A stretch of 20,446 bases of DNA from an uncultured Porphyromonadaceae bacterium (GTDB taxonomy: Bacteria > Bacteroidota > Bacteroidia > Bacteroidales > Muribaculaceae). The translations under genes were made by a program, and so were the position numbers. Positions 1-7,983 of this stretch are shown one piece after another. The notes beneath the pieces were generated by a model. It had not been told where the DNA came from. It saw only the letters and a program-made list of their open reading frames with translations, and did not search any database. The first letter of the stretch is position 1, and each line of letters starts with the position of its first letter. The stretch spans positions 1-20,446 of the forward strand of contig URQP01000036.1 of NCBI GenBank assembly GCA_900550025.1. The letters run 5' to 3'.

Positions 1-1505
1 CCCGCCGCAAAGTTCGACAACGCCAAAGCTGTGTTGGCTCCGTCGGAGATGTCGTAGACATACAGCGTCTGCGGCTCGGCGTTGCCGAGGAATGCGGCCT
101 TGCCGGAAGTCATCACAAGATAACGCTCGGAGTCGTAGGTTATTATCCGCGCGTCCGTACCCTGCGACGGTATAGCCGCAATGTCGAGCTTGAACAATTC
201 GTTGAAATCACGGTCGACAAGCACAATCGGCGCCTGCGTGCTCGTATACACATACTCGTTGGCCGTACCCACTTGGTTGACTGCCGCATAATATGGAGCA
301 GTGACCGAAGGAATGATTTGCGTCGGGTTAGACACATTTGTGAATCCCGTCACGTCGCAGCGCAGAATCTGCGTTCCATCCTGCGTGACGAAATACATCG
401 TGCCGTTGCCAGCCTCGTCAAGGTTCACTGAAATGTTGTCTCCAAGGCGCACGCCGCCCATCGTGGCGTTGGAAGCCTCGCCTTCAAACGAGAATATCAC
501 TTCAGGCACAGAATTGGCGTCAGCCCAATGATAGACTTTCAACGCGCCGTCGCCGGCAGCCACGGCCGTGGTAAGATTGCTTATGTAAACGTGGCCTTGA
601 GCCAAGCGTCCCGCGCTGATTGTGTACGTTCCGCCCGCTATGCCCGTAGTATTCAGCACTGTCTCGACAGGAGAGCCGGCCTTTATGCTCTCGTAGCTCA
701 GAAGCTTCGGAAACGTGCCGCCTTCGCGCGACACGATGAGCAGGTTCTTGCCGTCGAAATCCGCGCTGCGCGTGTTCTCCGCCGCAAAGTCGGCATACAG
801 TTCAGCCCCGAGCGGATTCAGAGAATAGTCGTATACAGAACCGAGAGTGAAATCCGCGCCAAATACCGGCTCGCCCTCGAACGACAGCCTGTACTCCGCC
901 TTCAACCCCTCGAAATCCATCAAAATCTTGCCGGGATTGTCGGCAGAGACCACATTGTTATTGCCCTCCGAAAGCGTCACCTCCGTGCGCTTAGGCATAC
1001 ATACTATCTCGACTATTTCAGCCGTCTGCGCATCAGGCACACCGAGATACACAGTCTTGTCAATCTCGCTGATGAACGCCTCTTTCTGCTGTCCGTCAGA
1101 ACCTTTCACCACCACCTTGCTGAGCAGCGGGGTCTCCTTCGCAGCCTGAAGCGTCACATTAAGAGTATATACTCCCACATTCTCGCCGTTGAGCACCCTT
1201 ACCTCGGCAGAACCAGAAGTGACATCGTAGCTCTCCTTGTCGAGCTTAGCCCCAAGAGAAAGCTTGCCGCTCACTTTCAACGCCTCTATGTCCGTCTCCG
1301 CCGGAATGTTGAAAGCCACCGTCTTCGATGCCTCGTCAACCGTACCAGCGTATGTTTCCGTACCTGTCAGGCCGCCGTTGGTCACGCTGAGGCTGTAGAT
1401 GAGCACTTCGCCCGACGGATTGTCAACAAACGGCTCCTCCTCGCAGGCCGCCACAAAAAGCGCCAGGCAGAAAATGCATATTGTCTTATAAATTGATTTA
1501 ATCAT
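1..1505 (-). CDS. Surface lipoprotein downstream of SusC/SusD, DUF5018-like N-terminus (3' end missing)
   Basis: The frame is open from an ATG at 1505 to the left edge (501 codons read, no stop), so the C-terminus lies outside the window. Residues 1-21 form a lipoprotein signal (MIKSIYKT, a hydrophobic stretch, then VAAC). Acylated Cys21 is followed by EEE, an acidic run typical of Bacteroidota lipoproteins exported to the cell surface. Residues of about 27-100 look like the beta-rich, Ig-like DUF5018 family (YSLSVTNGGLTGT, then an aspartate-rich turn, then VYTLNVT). The later half, with short repeated strand motifs such as YVYTSTQAPIVLVDR and TLYVYDISDG, suggests a beta-propeller of the DUF4623 kind; both family names are recalled by pattern, not searched. 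It starts 20 nt after the SusD stop, so it is probably the third gene of the operon and occupies the SusE/F position. A role in binding extracellular ligand is inferred from position only. Confidence 0.8.
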   Translation of the reverse strand, partial: MIKSIYKTICIFCLALFVAACEEEPFVDNPSGEVLIYSLSVTNGGLTGTETYAGTVDEASKTVAFNIPAETDIEALKVSGKLSLGAKLDKESYDVTSGSAEVRVLNGENVGVYTLNVTLQAAKETPLLSKVVVKGSDGQQKEAFISEIDKTVYLGVPDAQTAEIVEIVCMPKRTEVTLSEGNNNVVSADNPGKILMDFEGLKAEYRLSFEGEPVFGADFTLGSVYDYSLNPLGAELYADFAAENTRSADFDGKNLLIVSREGGTFPKLLSYESIKAGSPVETVLNTTGIAGGTYTISAGRLAQGHVYISNLTTAVAAGDGALKVYHWADANSVPEVIFSFEGEASNATMGGVRLGDNISVNLDEAGNGTMYFVTQDGTQILRCDVTGFTNVSNPTQIIPSVTAPYYAAVNQVGTANEYVYTSTQAPIVLVDRDFNELFKLDIAAIPSQGTDARIITYDSERYLVMTSGKAAFLGNAEPQTLYVYDISDGANTALALSNFAA

Positions 1506-1525
1506 ATCTGCAAAATTCTAAATGT

Positions 1526-3262
1526 TTATTCTTCATCCATCCACTCTTTAGTCTGGGTCAGCTTATAGCCGTTGTCCTTGTACAACTGGATCTGGTCCTT
1601 CGGCACCGGCTTCACATAATTCTTCGCTTCCGGGGCCTTGCGGGCAGTCCCGCGGTTGCACAGAATGAAGCCCTCCTCGGCACCGCCGTCGATATACACC
1701 TCCGTGCGGTTGGCCTTCGGATAGTCGCTGTAGCGGATATATGCGCCATAGCGGATGTCGGGATTGCTTTCGTTGCACATATAGTCGAGCTTCTTCCAAC
1801 GCTTCAGGTCGCTGTAGCGCAAGCCCTCGAAACACATCTCGACACGGCGTTCGCGGCGTATCTCCCAAAGCATCGCCGGCACTTCCGGGTCGCGTTTCGG
1901 GTCGTCGTAGGCTGTGCCGTTCACTCCAGGCTGGTTGCCGAGAAGCTGCAAGTCGGGAATCGACATGCCGCTGCGGCGGCGTATCAGGTTAATCGACGCG
2001 TCGAGGTCGGCCTGCGTAAGCTCGCCAAGCTCATAGCAAGCTTCGGCATAATTGAGAAGCACTTCCGAATAGCGCAGCAACGGACAGTCGGTCTCGTTGT
2101 TCTGGCCGCGGTACTTCTGGTCCTCGCTGGTGGCCTGGGTGTCATCCATGAACTTGCACATAGAGTAGCCCGAAGTGGAATAGTTGAACGGCGTGCAGTC
2201 CTCGCCGCGCACGTAGTATTTCATACGGAATGTCTCCGTCAGCCGCGGGTCGCGTCCGGCAAAGAACTCGTCGGCGGTCTCCGGATTCCAGCTTGCGTCG
2301 AGATGCACGGGCAGGCCGTCGTCGGTCAGGTACGACTCCAGCAGGGCGCGGTTTGCGCCGGTCTGGGCCTCGGCGTTGTTGTAGGTCAACACGCAGTGGG
2401 TGAGCGTGCCGCCAAGATATTTCCTGTAGAATATCACCTCGGGATTCCCCGCAAGGTCGTCGGACGAGAACAATGCGTTATAGTCCGGGGAAACGGAGAA
2501 CTGCCCCGACTGCATCACTATCAGCGCAGCCTCGCGGGCCATCTTTATCATCTCGTTGCCGAGAGCAGCGTCGATGTTGTGGTATTTCAGGAAAGTGCCC
2601 TCGCGCAGCGCAAGGCGCGAAACCATGGCAGCCACCACATAGCGGTTGATTACGAGGTCGCCGTCGTTGGTGCGCACATTGTCCATGGCAAACTGGAAGT
2701 CCTCCATTATTTTCCTGTCAACCTCCGTGCGGGGGTCGCGGTCCTTGAACATTGCGTCGCGGTCGGAAGCGTCGAGGCGGGTGTCGTACCAAGGCACATC
2801 GCCATAGCCGAACACCATGTTGGCATACTGCATCCCGCGGAAGAACCGCCCTATGCCGAGCCAGTGGTTGAGAGCCTCTTCTGAAAGGCCGGGTACGGTC
2901 TGCACTTTCTCAATCATATAGTTGGCCTTGCGTATCACGCCGAAGTCCCATCCGGAATCAGAGTCAGGGACACGTATCGGGGTGAACTCGCCCTGCACGT
3001 TCCATGCAATGTCGTCGTTGAACGTGTCGCCGTTGCCGAAAGAGCTGCCGCCAATAAGCCCCGACGTGCCGTATCCGTTGAAGAATGTCGGATAGAAGCC
3101 GTAGGAATACGTGCGGCAATGGTCCTCCGTCTGCCAGTATTCGGTGTCCTCCAGCGAATCGAACGGCGGACGCTCGAAATAGTCCGTGCAAGAGGTGGAC
3201 GATATTGCGGAAAGCATCAGTAGAGCCGATGCCATTATCTTTAATCTTTTCATAATATTCAT
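1526..3262 (-). CDS. SusD/RagB-family substrate-binding outer-membrane lipoprotein
   Basis: This 578-residue protein has the usual SusD length. SusD proteins sit on the cell surface as the lid over the SusC barrel and help capture oligomeric nutrients. The N-terminus is a lipoprotein signal (MKRLKIMASALLMLSAISS then TSC, lipid-modified Cys25), followed by the aromatic start of mature SusD (TDYFERPP). The mid-region TPR-like helices include LLRYSEVLLNYAEACYELG. The hallmark segment EIRRERRVEMCFEGLRYSDL precedes an aromatic/proline end (YVKPVPKDQIQLY). It lies 11 nt after the SusC stop, so the two are surely cotranscribed. A second Met three codons in (at 3253) is an equally good start; the region before either is A/T-rich with no Shine-Dalgarno, as usual in this phylum. 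The ligand cannot be told from sequence, although an animal- or plant-glycan oligomer would be typical. Confidence 0.95.
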   Translation of the reverse strand: MNIMKRLKIMASALLMLSAISSTSCTDYFERPPFDSLEDTEYWQTEDHCRTYSYGFYPTFFNGYGTSGLIGGSSFGNGDTFNDDIAWNVQGEFTPIRVPDSDSGWDFGVIRKANYMIEKVQTVPGLSEEALNHWLGIGRFFRGMQYANMVFGYGDVPWYDTRLDASDRDAMFKDRDPRTEVDRKIMEDFQFAMDNVRTNDGDLVINRYVVAAMVSRLALREGTFLKYHNIDAALGNEMIKMAREAALIVMQSGQFSVSPDYNALFSSDDLAGNPEVIFYRKYLGGTLTHCVLTYNNAEAQTGANRALLESYLTDDGLPVHLDASWNPETADEFFAGRDPRLTETFRMKYYVRGEDCTPFNYSTSGYSMCKFMDDTQATSEDQKYRGQNNETDCPLLRYSEVLLNYAEACYELGELTQADLDASINLIRRRSGMSIPDLQLLGNQPGVNGTAYDDPKRDPEVPAMLWEIRRERRVEMCFEGLRYSDLKRWKKLDYMCNESNPDIRYGAYIRYSDYPKANRTEVYIDGGAEEGFILCNRGTARKAPEAKNYVKPVPKDQIQLYKDNGYKLTQTKEWMDEE

Positions 3263-3273
3263 TTTTTAATGGT

Positions 3274-6200
3274 TTAGAACGTTACTTGCAATCCGAATGA
3301 AGTATTGCGTGAATACGGATACGAACGTCCGATATAGTCGCCGTCGCCTGTCGATGTGCGTGTCTCCGGGTCGATTGGAATATCGCCGAGGTGGTCGAAC
3401 TCAAACACGTTCTCCAACGACAGATACAGGCGCAGCCTGCTTATCTTGGCCTTACGTGTCCACTTTTCCGGGAACGTGTAGCCCACCGTGATGTTCTTTA
3501 TACGGCAATATGCCATATTGAGCAGGTACTTGGTCTGCGGCAGGAAGTTCTGCGTCTGGTTCGACTGCCCGGTGTTGCTCAACGCCGGATAGAAGGCGTC
3601 GCGGTTGTCGGGTGTCCAGTAGTCGAGCTGGTGGGTGTACCACGCCTCAAGATAGTTGAAACCCGGTATCACGATGGAGCCTGTACCCCAATAGTCGCGC
3701 TTGCCTACGCCTTGGATGAAGATTCCGAGGTCAACGCCTTTCCAGTCGAGGTCGAGACGCGCGCCGTATTCGTAACGCGGCGACGAGTTACCGATAATCT
3801 TCTTGTCACCCGGGTCGTCGATGGTGTTGTCGCCCGGAGTAATCTTGCCGTCACCGTTAAGGTCCTTGTACTTGATGTCGCCCGGGCCGTAGAAGAACCA
3901 GCCGTTAGTCTCATAGTAGCTCTGCGACGGTATGCCTTCCTTCAGCACAAGCTTTCCTGACGGGTCGGTCTCGAAATCGTCCTCCGTGAAGAAGCGGTCG
4001 GTCTCGAATCCCCAGATTTCGCCATATTCGCGTCCCTCATACGAGCCGAGCGCGCGTGAGTTGGTGCTGAGCTTGTCGTAGAACGAGCGCGCGTCCGAAA
4101 GATAAGCGTTGACCGAGATGCCAAGGCCGTTGTTGAAACGGTGGCGGAAGTCGAGTGCTATTTCCCAGCCGCGGGTGTTGAGCTCGCCGTAGTTACGGTA
4201 AGGCGGTGTCTGCCCGTAGGTCGACGGCAGGGTCTCGCCTGTGGCAATCATATTGGAGTTCCTGCGGTTATACCAGTCGAACGACAGTCCGAGACGGTTG
4301 TCTAAGAAGCGCATGTCGATACCGATGTCGCCCGTGGTGATTGTCTCCCAAGTGAAGCCGTCGCGGATGGCAGTAGGCAATCCGAACGAGCGTTCGCCGG
4401 TAGTGCCGATGACCCAAGTGGTGGTCGTGGGCGTGAGCAGCGGGCGGAACAAGTTCGCGCCTACCGACTGGTTACCTATCGAGCCGTAAGAGCCGCGTAT
4501 CTTCAAGTGGCTGAGCCACGGTTTCAGACCCTGCATGAAATTCTCCTCGCTCATTATCCAGCCCGCTGAGCCCGATGGGAAGAATCCCCATTGCTGGTCG
4601 GCCGGGAAATTGGAAGAGCCGTCAAGACGTCCGTTAAGCTCAATCAGATAACGGTTGTTGAACGCATAGTTCAGACGCAGGAAATAACCGGCACGCGCCT
4701 CGTGGGTCTTATATGCCGAAGCATACTGGTCGCCTGAAGTGAGCGATATTTCCGGATGGTTGTTGAGAATCATGTCGCGGCGCTCGGAAGTGTTGCCGTA
4801 AGAACGGTACATCTCGATGTTCGTACCAGCGATGGCTCCGAGAGAATGCTTGCCTATCTCCTTATTATAGCGGAACAGGGCGTTGAGTACGTGGAAGTCG
4901 CTCATGTCGGTAGCGCGGACAACCTTATTGTGGGTTTCGGCCGTCCACACCTCGTTCTTCATTCCCGCGCCTCCCCAGAAGTTCCAGCCGCTCACCTGTC
5001 CGCCGTTGGTTTCCGTGAAACGGCTCACGTGGGTGAACGTGTAGTCGGCCTCGAAGTCAAGCCCCGGGATGATGTGCGCCGTACCGCCGACAGACACACG
5101 CATATAGTTGTTCGACTTCTGGTTCATATTGGCCTGCGAAATTTCCGTCACTACATTGTGGAACGGTATGCCCTCGTATGTGCCGTAAGGCATCATCTTC
5201 GGCCAGCGGTAAAGGTAGTACCACTCGTCGTAGCTCGACGACGGCCCGAAATTATACGGCGTGTCGTATTCGTAACGAGTATAGAGCAACTTGGAGCGCA
5301 CCTCGAAATGCTTGTTGAGTTCGGTGTTGGTGCCGAAAGTGACGTTATAGCGGTCGTACTCGTCAGTATTCACCTTTATGATACCCTCAGAGCCGAGATA
5401 GCCGAGGCTGAGGTTGTAGGCCGTGTTGCCCGACGAGCCTGAAAGCGACAGGTTGTGGTTCTGCTGGAAAGAATTCTTCTTGATGAACATGTCGGGAGCG
5501 TCGAAACTGCGGTAGAAGTACATCTTGCCGTCGATTATGTCGAAGTCGCGGCCAAGCACCATCTCCGGGCTGAGGTTCACGTCGCCGTAAACCCGCTCCC
5601 ACTCTTTCATCCTCTCGATGGATTCCAGATTCCAGCTAAGATAGCAGGAATTGGTCTGCTCCGAAAGGTTGGGGTTGGCGCGCAGGCCGGCCTGCCACGA
5701 CATCTCCGCGCCTTCCCATGTCTCCACGATTTCTGGAGTGACGGTAGGACGCTTCCACGAGAAGTTGTTGCTATAGTTTATCGAGAATTTCTCACCTCTC
5801 TTCGCCTTTTTGGTTGTGATTAGCACCACGCCGAACGCCGCCTTCACACCGTAAATCGACGCTGAAGCGGCATCCTTCAGCACGGAAACGCTTTCAATGT
5901 CTTCCGGGTTGATGTTCTGCAAGCTGTTGCATTCCACGTTGTCAACGAGAATAAGCGGGGCGGTGCTTCCAAGGTTGGAGCCTACCATACCGCGGATTTT
6001 CATAGTCGGATCGATTCCCATCTCTCCTGTTGAAGTGTAAACTGTAAGTCCCGGCACAGAACCCTGAAGCCCACGGGCCACGTCAGTGATAGGACGAGCT
6101 TCGAGCTGCTTCTTCACGTCGACCGTACTGACTGCCCCCGTAAGGTTAACTTTCTTCTGTGTGCCGTAGCCCACGACTACAACCTCATCGAGTACCTCGG

Positions 6201-6834
6201 AATCGGAATTCAAGGCAAAATCCACCTTGCTGCGGTTGCCCACGCGCGACGTGCGCGTCTTCATCCCTACATAAGATACCTCAATCACACTGTCGTCCGA
6301 GAAGTCGCCGCTCAGCGAGTAGTTACCCGAAATGTCGGTTATCACACCTTCATGGCCGCCTATGATGCGGACATTCGCACCAATTAGCGGATTGCCGCTG
6401 TCGTCGAGCACCGTGCCGCTGACCGTGCGCTTCTGGCTTCCGCCACCGGCATCGGGATTCATCTTCTCGTTCTTCGACAGGATTATGTGCCTGCCCTCAA
6501 TGGCATAGTACACCCCGGTGCCGCGGAATATCTCGCTAAGCACGTCAGTGACAGGGCGGTTCTCGGCGCTCACGTCCACAGAACGCTTTGTGTCGACATT
6601 GGAATTGACAATGAACAGATAGCCCGTCTGCTTCTCTATTTCCGACAGCACGGACTGCACCGTTTTCTGCTTGACGGAGACAGTAACCTTTTCCGACTTT
6701 ATCTCCGCTCCATCAGCCGTGGCTGCCGGCACAGCAAACAGGGCAAGCAGCGCACAGGCCAATTTCATCAAATTTAGCACTCGGTTAATGGATTTTAAAG
6801 GTGGGTTTAAACTCACCTTGATTTTTTTCTTCAT
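3274..6834 (-). CDS. SusC/RagA TonB-dependent outer-membrane transporter with N-terminal STN signalling domain
   Basis: This 1186-residue protein imports ligand captured by SusD across the outer membrane, driven by TonB. In order it has: a basic N-terminus and signal peptide (to about residue 43, ending VPAATADGA); a secretin/TonB short N-terminal (STN) domain at about 48-120; a carboxypeptidase-regulatory-like beta-sandwich at about 137-208 (GTVLDDSGNPLIGANV); a TonB-box-like stretch EVVVVGYGTQK at 218-228; the plug with the SusC signature ARGLQGSVPGLTV and SVLKDAASASIYG; and a long barrel ending in FGLQVTF, whose terminal Phe suits BAM insertion. The STN domain, as in FecA, marks transporters that signal to a FecR anti-sigma factor, and a FecR/ECF pair lies just upstream. 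Met23 could be an alternative start giving a more ordinary signal peptide. The start codon overlaps a + strand promoter-like box. Confidence 0.97.
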   Translation of the reverse strand: MKKKIKVSLNPPLKSINRVLNLMKLACALLALFAVPAATADGAEIKSEKVTVSVKQKTVQSVLSEIEKQTGYLFIVNSNVDTKRSVDVSAENRPVTDVLSEIFRGTGVYYAIEGRHIILSKNEKMNPDAGGGSQKRTVSGTVLDDSGNPLIGANVRIIGGHEGVITDISGNYSLSGDFSDDSVIEVSYVGMKTRTSRVGNRSKVDFALNSDSEVLDEVVVVGYGTQKKVNLTGAVSTVDVKKQLEARPITDVARGLQGSVPGLTVYTSTGEMGIDPTMKIRGMVGSNLGSTAPLILVDNVECNSLQNINPEDIESVSVLKDAASASIYGVKAAFGVVLITTKKAKRGEKFSINYSNNFSWKRPTVTPEIVETWEGAEMSWQAGLRANPNLSEQTNSCYLSWNLESIERMKEWERVYGDVNLSPEMVLGRDFDIIDGKMYFYRSFDAPDMFIKKNSFQQNHNLSLSGSSGNTAYNLSLGYLGSEGIIKVNTDEYDRYNVTFGTNTELNKHFEVRSKLLYTRYEYDTPYNFGPSSSYDEWYYLYRWPKMMPYGTYEGIPFHNVVTEISQANMNQKSNNYMRVSVGGTAHIIPGLDFEADYTFTHVSRFTETNGGQVSGWNFWGGAGMKNEVWTAETHNKVVRATDMSDFHVLNALFRYNKEIGKHSLGAIAGTNIEMYRSYGNTSERRDMILNNHPEISLTSGDQYASAYKTHEARAGYFLRLNYAFNNRYLIELNGRLDGSSNFPADQQWGFFPSGSAGWIMSEENFMQGLKPWLSHLKIRGSYGSIGNQSVGANLFRPLLTPTTTTWVIGTTGERSFGLPTAIRDGFTWETITTGDIGIDMRFLDNRLGLSFDWYNRRNSNMIATGETLPSTYGQTPPYRNYGELNTRGWEIALDFRHRFNNGLGISVNAYLSDARSFYDKLSTNSRALGSYEGREYGEIWGFETDRFFTEDDFETDPSGKLVLKEGIPSQSYYETNGWFFYGPGDIKYKDLNGDGKITPGDNTIDDPGDKKIIGNSSPRYEYGARLDLDWKGVDLGIFIQGVGKRDYWGTGSIVIPGFNYLEAWYTHQLDYWTPDNRDAFYPALSNTGQSNQTQNFLPQTKYLLNMAYCRIKNITVGYTFPEKWTRKAKISRLRLYLSLENVFEFDHLGDIPIDPETRTSTGDGDYIGRSYPYSRNTSFGLQVTF

Positions 6835-6841
6835 ATATTTG
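6834..6841 (+). promoter_or_regulatory. Candidate antisense promoter (-7 box TATATTTG) over the susC start
   Basis: TATATTTG matches the Bacteroides -7 consensus TAnnTTTG at every fixed position and reads away from susC into its leader. No TTTG lies 19-21 nt upstream; the nearest, TTTA at 6806-6809, has a 24-nt spacer, so the -33 element is weak or absent. The box covers the first base of the susC start codon on the opposite strand. Its meaning rests on the terminator 63 nt downstream on the same strand. Confidence 0.45.
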
Positions 6842-6864
6842 TAAACTTTTAAGGTTCAATTACT

Positions 6865-6882
6865 CAGAAACGAATGTTTCTG
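6865..6882. repeat. Perfect 7-bp inverted repeat in the susC leader
   Basis: CAGAAAC, a 4-nt GAAT spacer, then GTTTCTG: a perfect dyad 31-48 nt upstream of the susC ATG. As RNA it would form a tight hairpin on either strand. It could be a structural element of the candidate antisense RNA, a seed loop for pairing with the susC leader, or a protein-binding operator. Confidence 0.6.
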
Positions 6883-6903
6883 CATTTCATTTATTGGATC
6901 ATG

Positions 6904-6936
6904 GCCGGCACAAATGGGAGGTTGCCGGCTTTTTTT
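6904..6936 (+). terminator. Intrinsic terminator on the + strand, between fecR and susC
   Basis: GCCGGCA (6904-6910) pairs perfectly with TGCCGGC (6923-6929) around a 12-nt loop and is followed directly by seven T (6930-6936). The T-run exists only in the + direction. In the minus direction, the way fecR and susC are transcribed, the hairpin is followed by CATGATCC, so it is not a terminator for fecR. It is an orphan with respect to protein-coding genes and defines the 3' end of the candidate antisense RNA. Confidence 0.65.
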
Positions 6937-6980
6937 GGGAATAATGGTTTTATATTCTGTTTATTTTCTCATAGGCAATC

Positions 6981-7910
6981 TCATTTTATGTGAATAATAC
7001 GTCTGTCTTTCTCTTTCTCGAATTTGAAATCCATATCGTGCTGCAGCACTTGCAACGCGTATTCTATGCCGTCCGACTGGTAGAACTTGCCTGAATACGA
7101 CACATCCTGCAAATTTTTCCTGTCGATTACGACCGTAACTCCGTAGTATTTCTCGAATTTTTTCATGATTTCAGAGAACGAGTCGTCCTTAAGGCTTATT
7201 ATGCCCTCGCGCCAGCGGAACGAGTCGTAATCGTCAATGTCCGAAACAGCAAGGCTTCCGTCGGACGAAAGCCACGCCCTTTGGCCGGGCTGGAGCAGAT
7301 ACTCCCTGCCACCGCTGCTCACCTTGACTTTCCCCTCAATCAACGATGTGCTGAAATTGCCTTCCGACTCGTAAGCCTCCACGTCGAATGTGGTCCCCAG
7401 CACCTCGACAGTGCCTCCATGCGTCGCCACCCTGAACGGTTTGCCAGCATCCTTCGCAACCTTGAAATATCCCTCGCCGTCGATTTCCACACGCCTCTCG
7501 CCGCCGGTGAACATAGCCGGGTAGCGGAGCGTGGTCTTGGAGTTAAGCCACACTTCCGAACCGTCGGCAAGACGCATATTCAGCTGCTGCCCTGCCGGGA
7601 CGGATATTTCCTGCATCGGTATTTCCATCGGAAATATGTATGTCCTTGCTATATACGCCAAAATCAGAGTGACAACCGCCACCGCGGCAATCTTCGACAA
7701 TCCCAAGACCATACGGCGGAGCTTCAATCCCACCGGACGGCGCAAGCCGGCATCATCGCTGGCAAGCAGCACCGTCGCGTCAAACAACGCGCGCTCCTCC
7801 AGAAGCTGCCGCAAGTTGGCGGGCGACTCTTCCGCCCACCGCCTCACACCGGCACGCTCCTCGTCAGTGGCTGTATGTGAAAAATATCTATATAGTATGT
7901 CCTTGTCCAT
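6981..7910 (-). CDS. FecR-family anti-sigma factor, inner-membrane signal relay
   Basis: Taken from ATG 7910 (309 residues; begins MDKDILYRYF, the normal start of Bacteroidota FecR proteins). The in-frame ATG at 7964 would add 18 residues that look unlike the family. The cytoplasmic N-terminal helix region (about 1-70) should bind the sigma factor. One transmembrane helix spans about 73-93 (IAAVAVVTLILAYIARTYIF). The periplasmic FecR domain at about 103-200 includes LADGSEVWLNSKTTLRYP, EIDGEGYFKVA and VEVLGTTFDV. The C-terminal DUF4974-type domain (about 230-309) is STN-like in fold and in this family faces the transporter. It follows the ECF sigma gene by 73 nt and precedes susC by 146 nt, so it links the STN domain of that transporter to the sigma factor. 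Confidence 0.94.
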   Translation of the reverse strand: MDKDILYRYFSHTATDEERAGVRRWAEESPANLRQLLEERALFDATVLLASDDAGLRRPVGLKLRRMVLGLSKIAAVAVVTLILAYIARTYIFPMEIPMQEISVPAGQQLNMRLADGSEVWLNSKTTLRYPAMFTGGERRVEIDGEGYFKVAKDAGKPFRVATHGGTVEVLGTTFDVEAYESEGNFSTSLIEGKVKVSSGGREYLLQPGQRAWLSSDGSLAVSDIDDYDSFRWREGIISLKDDSFSEIMKKFEKYYGVTVVIDRKNLQDVSYSGKFYQSDGIEYALQVLQHDMDFKFEKEKDRRIIHIK

Positions 7911-7983
7911 CAATTTCCACGTTTTGTATATAGAAATAGCGAATAAAGACAGCCTTACCCTCATGCAATGAGGTTAATTAATA

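Larger units (their letters stand above)
6848..6936 (+). ncRNA. Candidate cis-antisense small RNA in the susC leader (DonS-like)
   Basis: The boundaries are inferred: the start is about 7 nt after the TATATTTG box at 6834-6841, and the end is the T-run at 6930-6936. The roughly 90-nt product would contain a 7-bp hairpin (6865-6882) and a terminator hairpin (6904-6929), and would be fully complementary to the 5' leader of the susC mRNA. Cis-encoded antisense RNAs such as DonS of Bacteroides fragilis are known to repress susC-type operons of loci controlled by ECF sigma/anti-sigma pairs, which is the arrangement here. No + strand gene lies to the left, so the terminator has no other evident use. 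Transcription itself cannot be shown from sequence. Confidence 0.42.

Noticed and set aside
528..1496. 322-codon open frame on the + strand near the left edge
   Set aside because: The opposite frame (1505 to 1) codes a lipoprotein with a signal peptide and lipobox. The + frame is an Arg/His-rich shadow.
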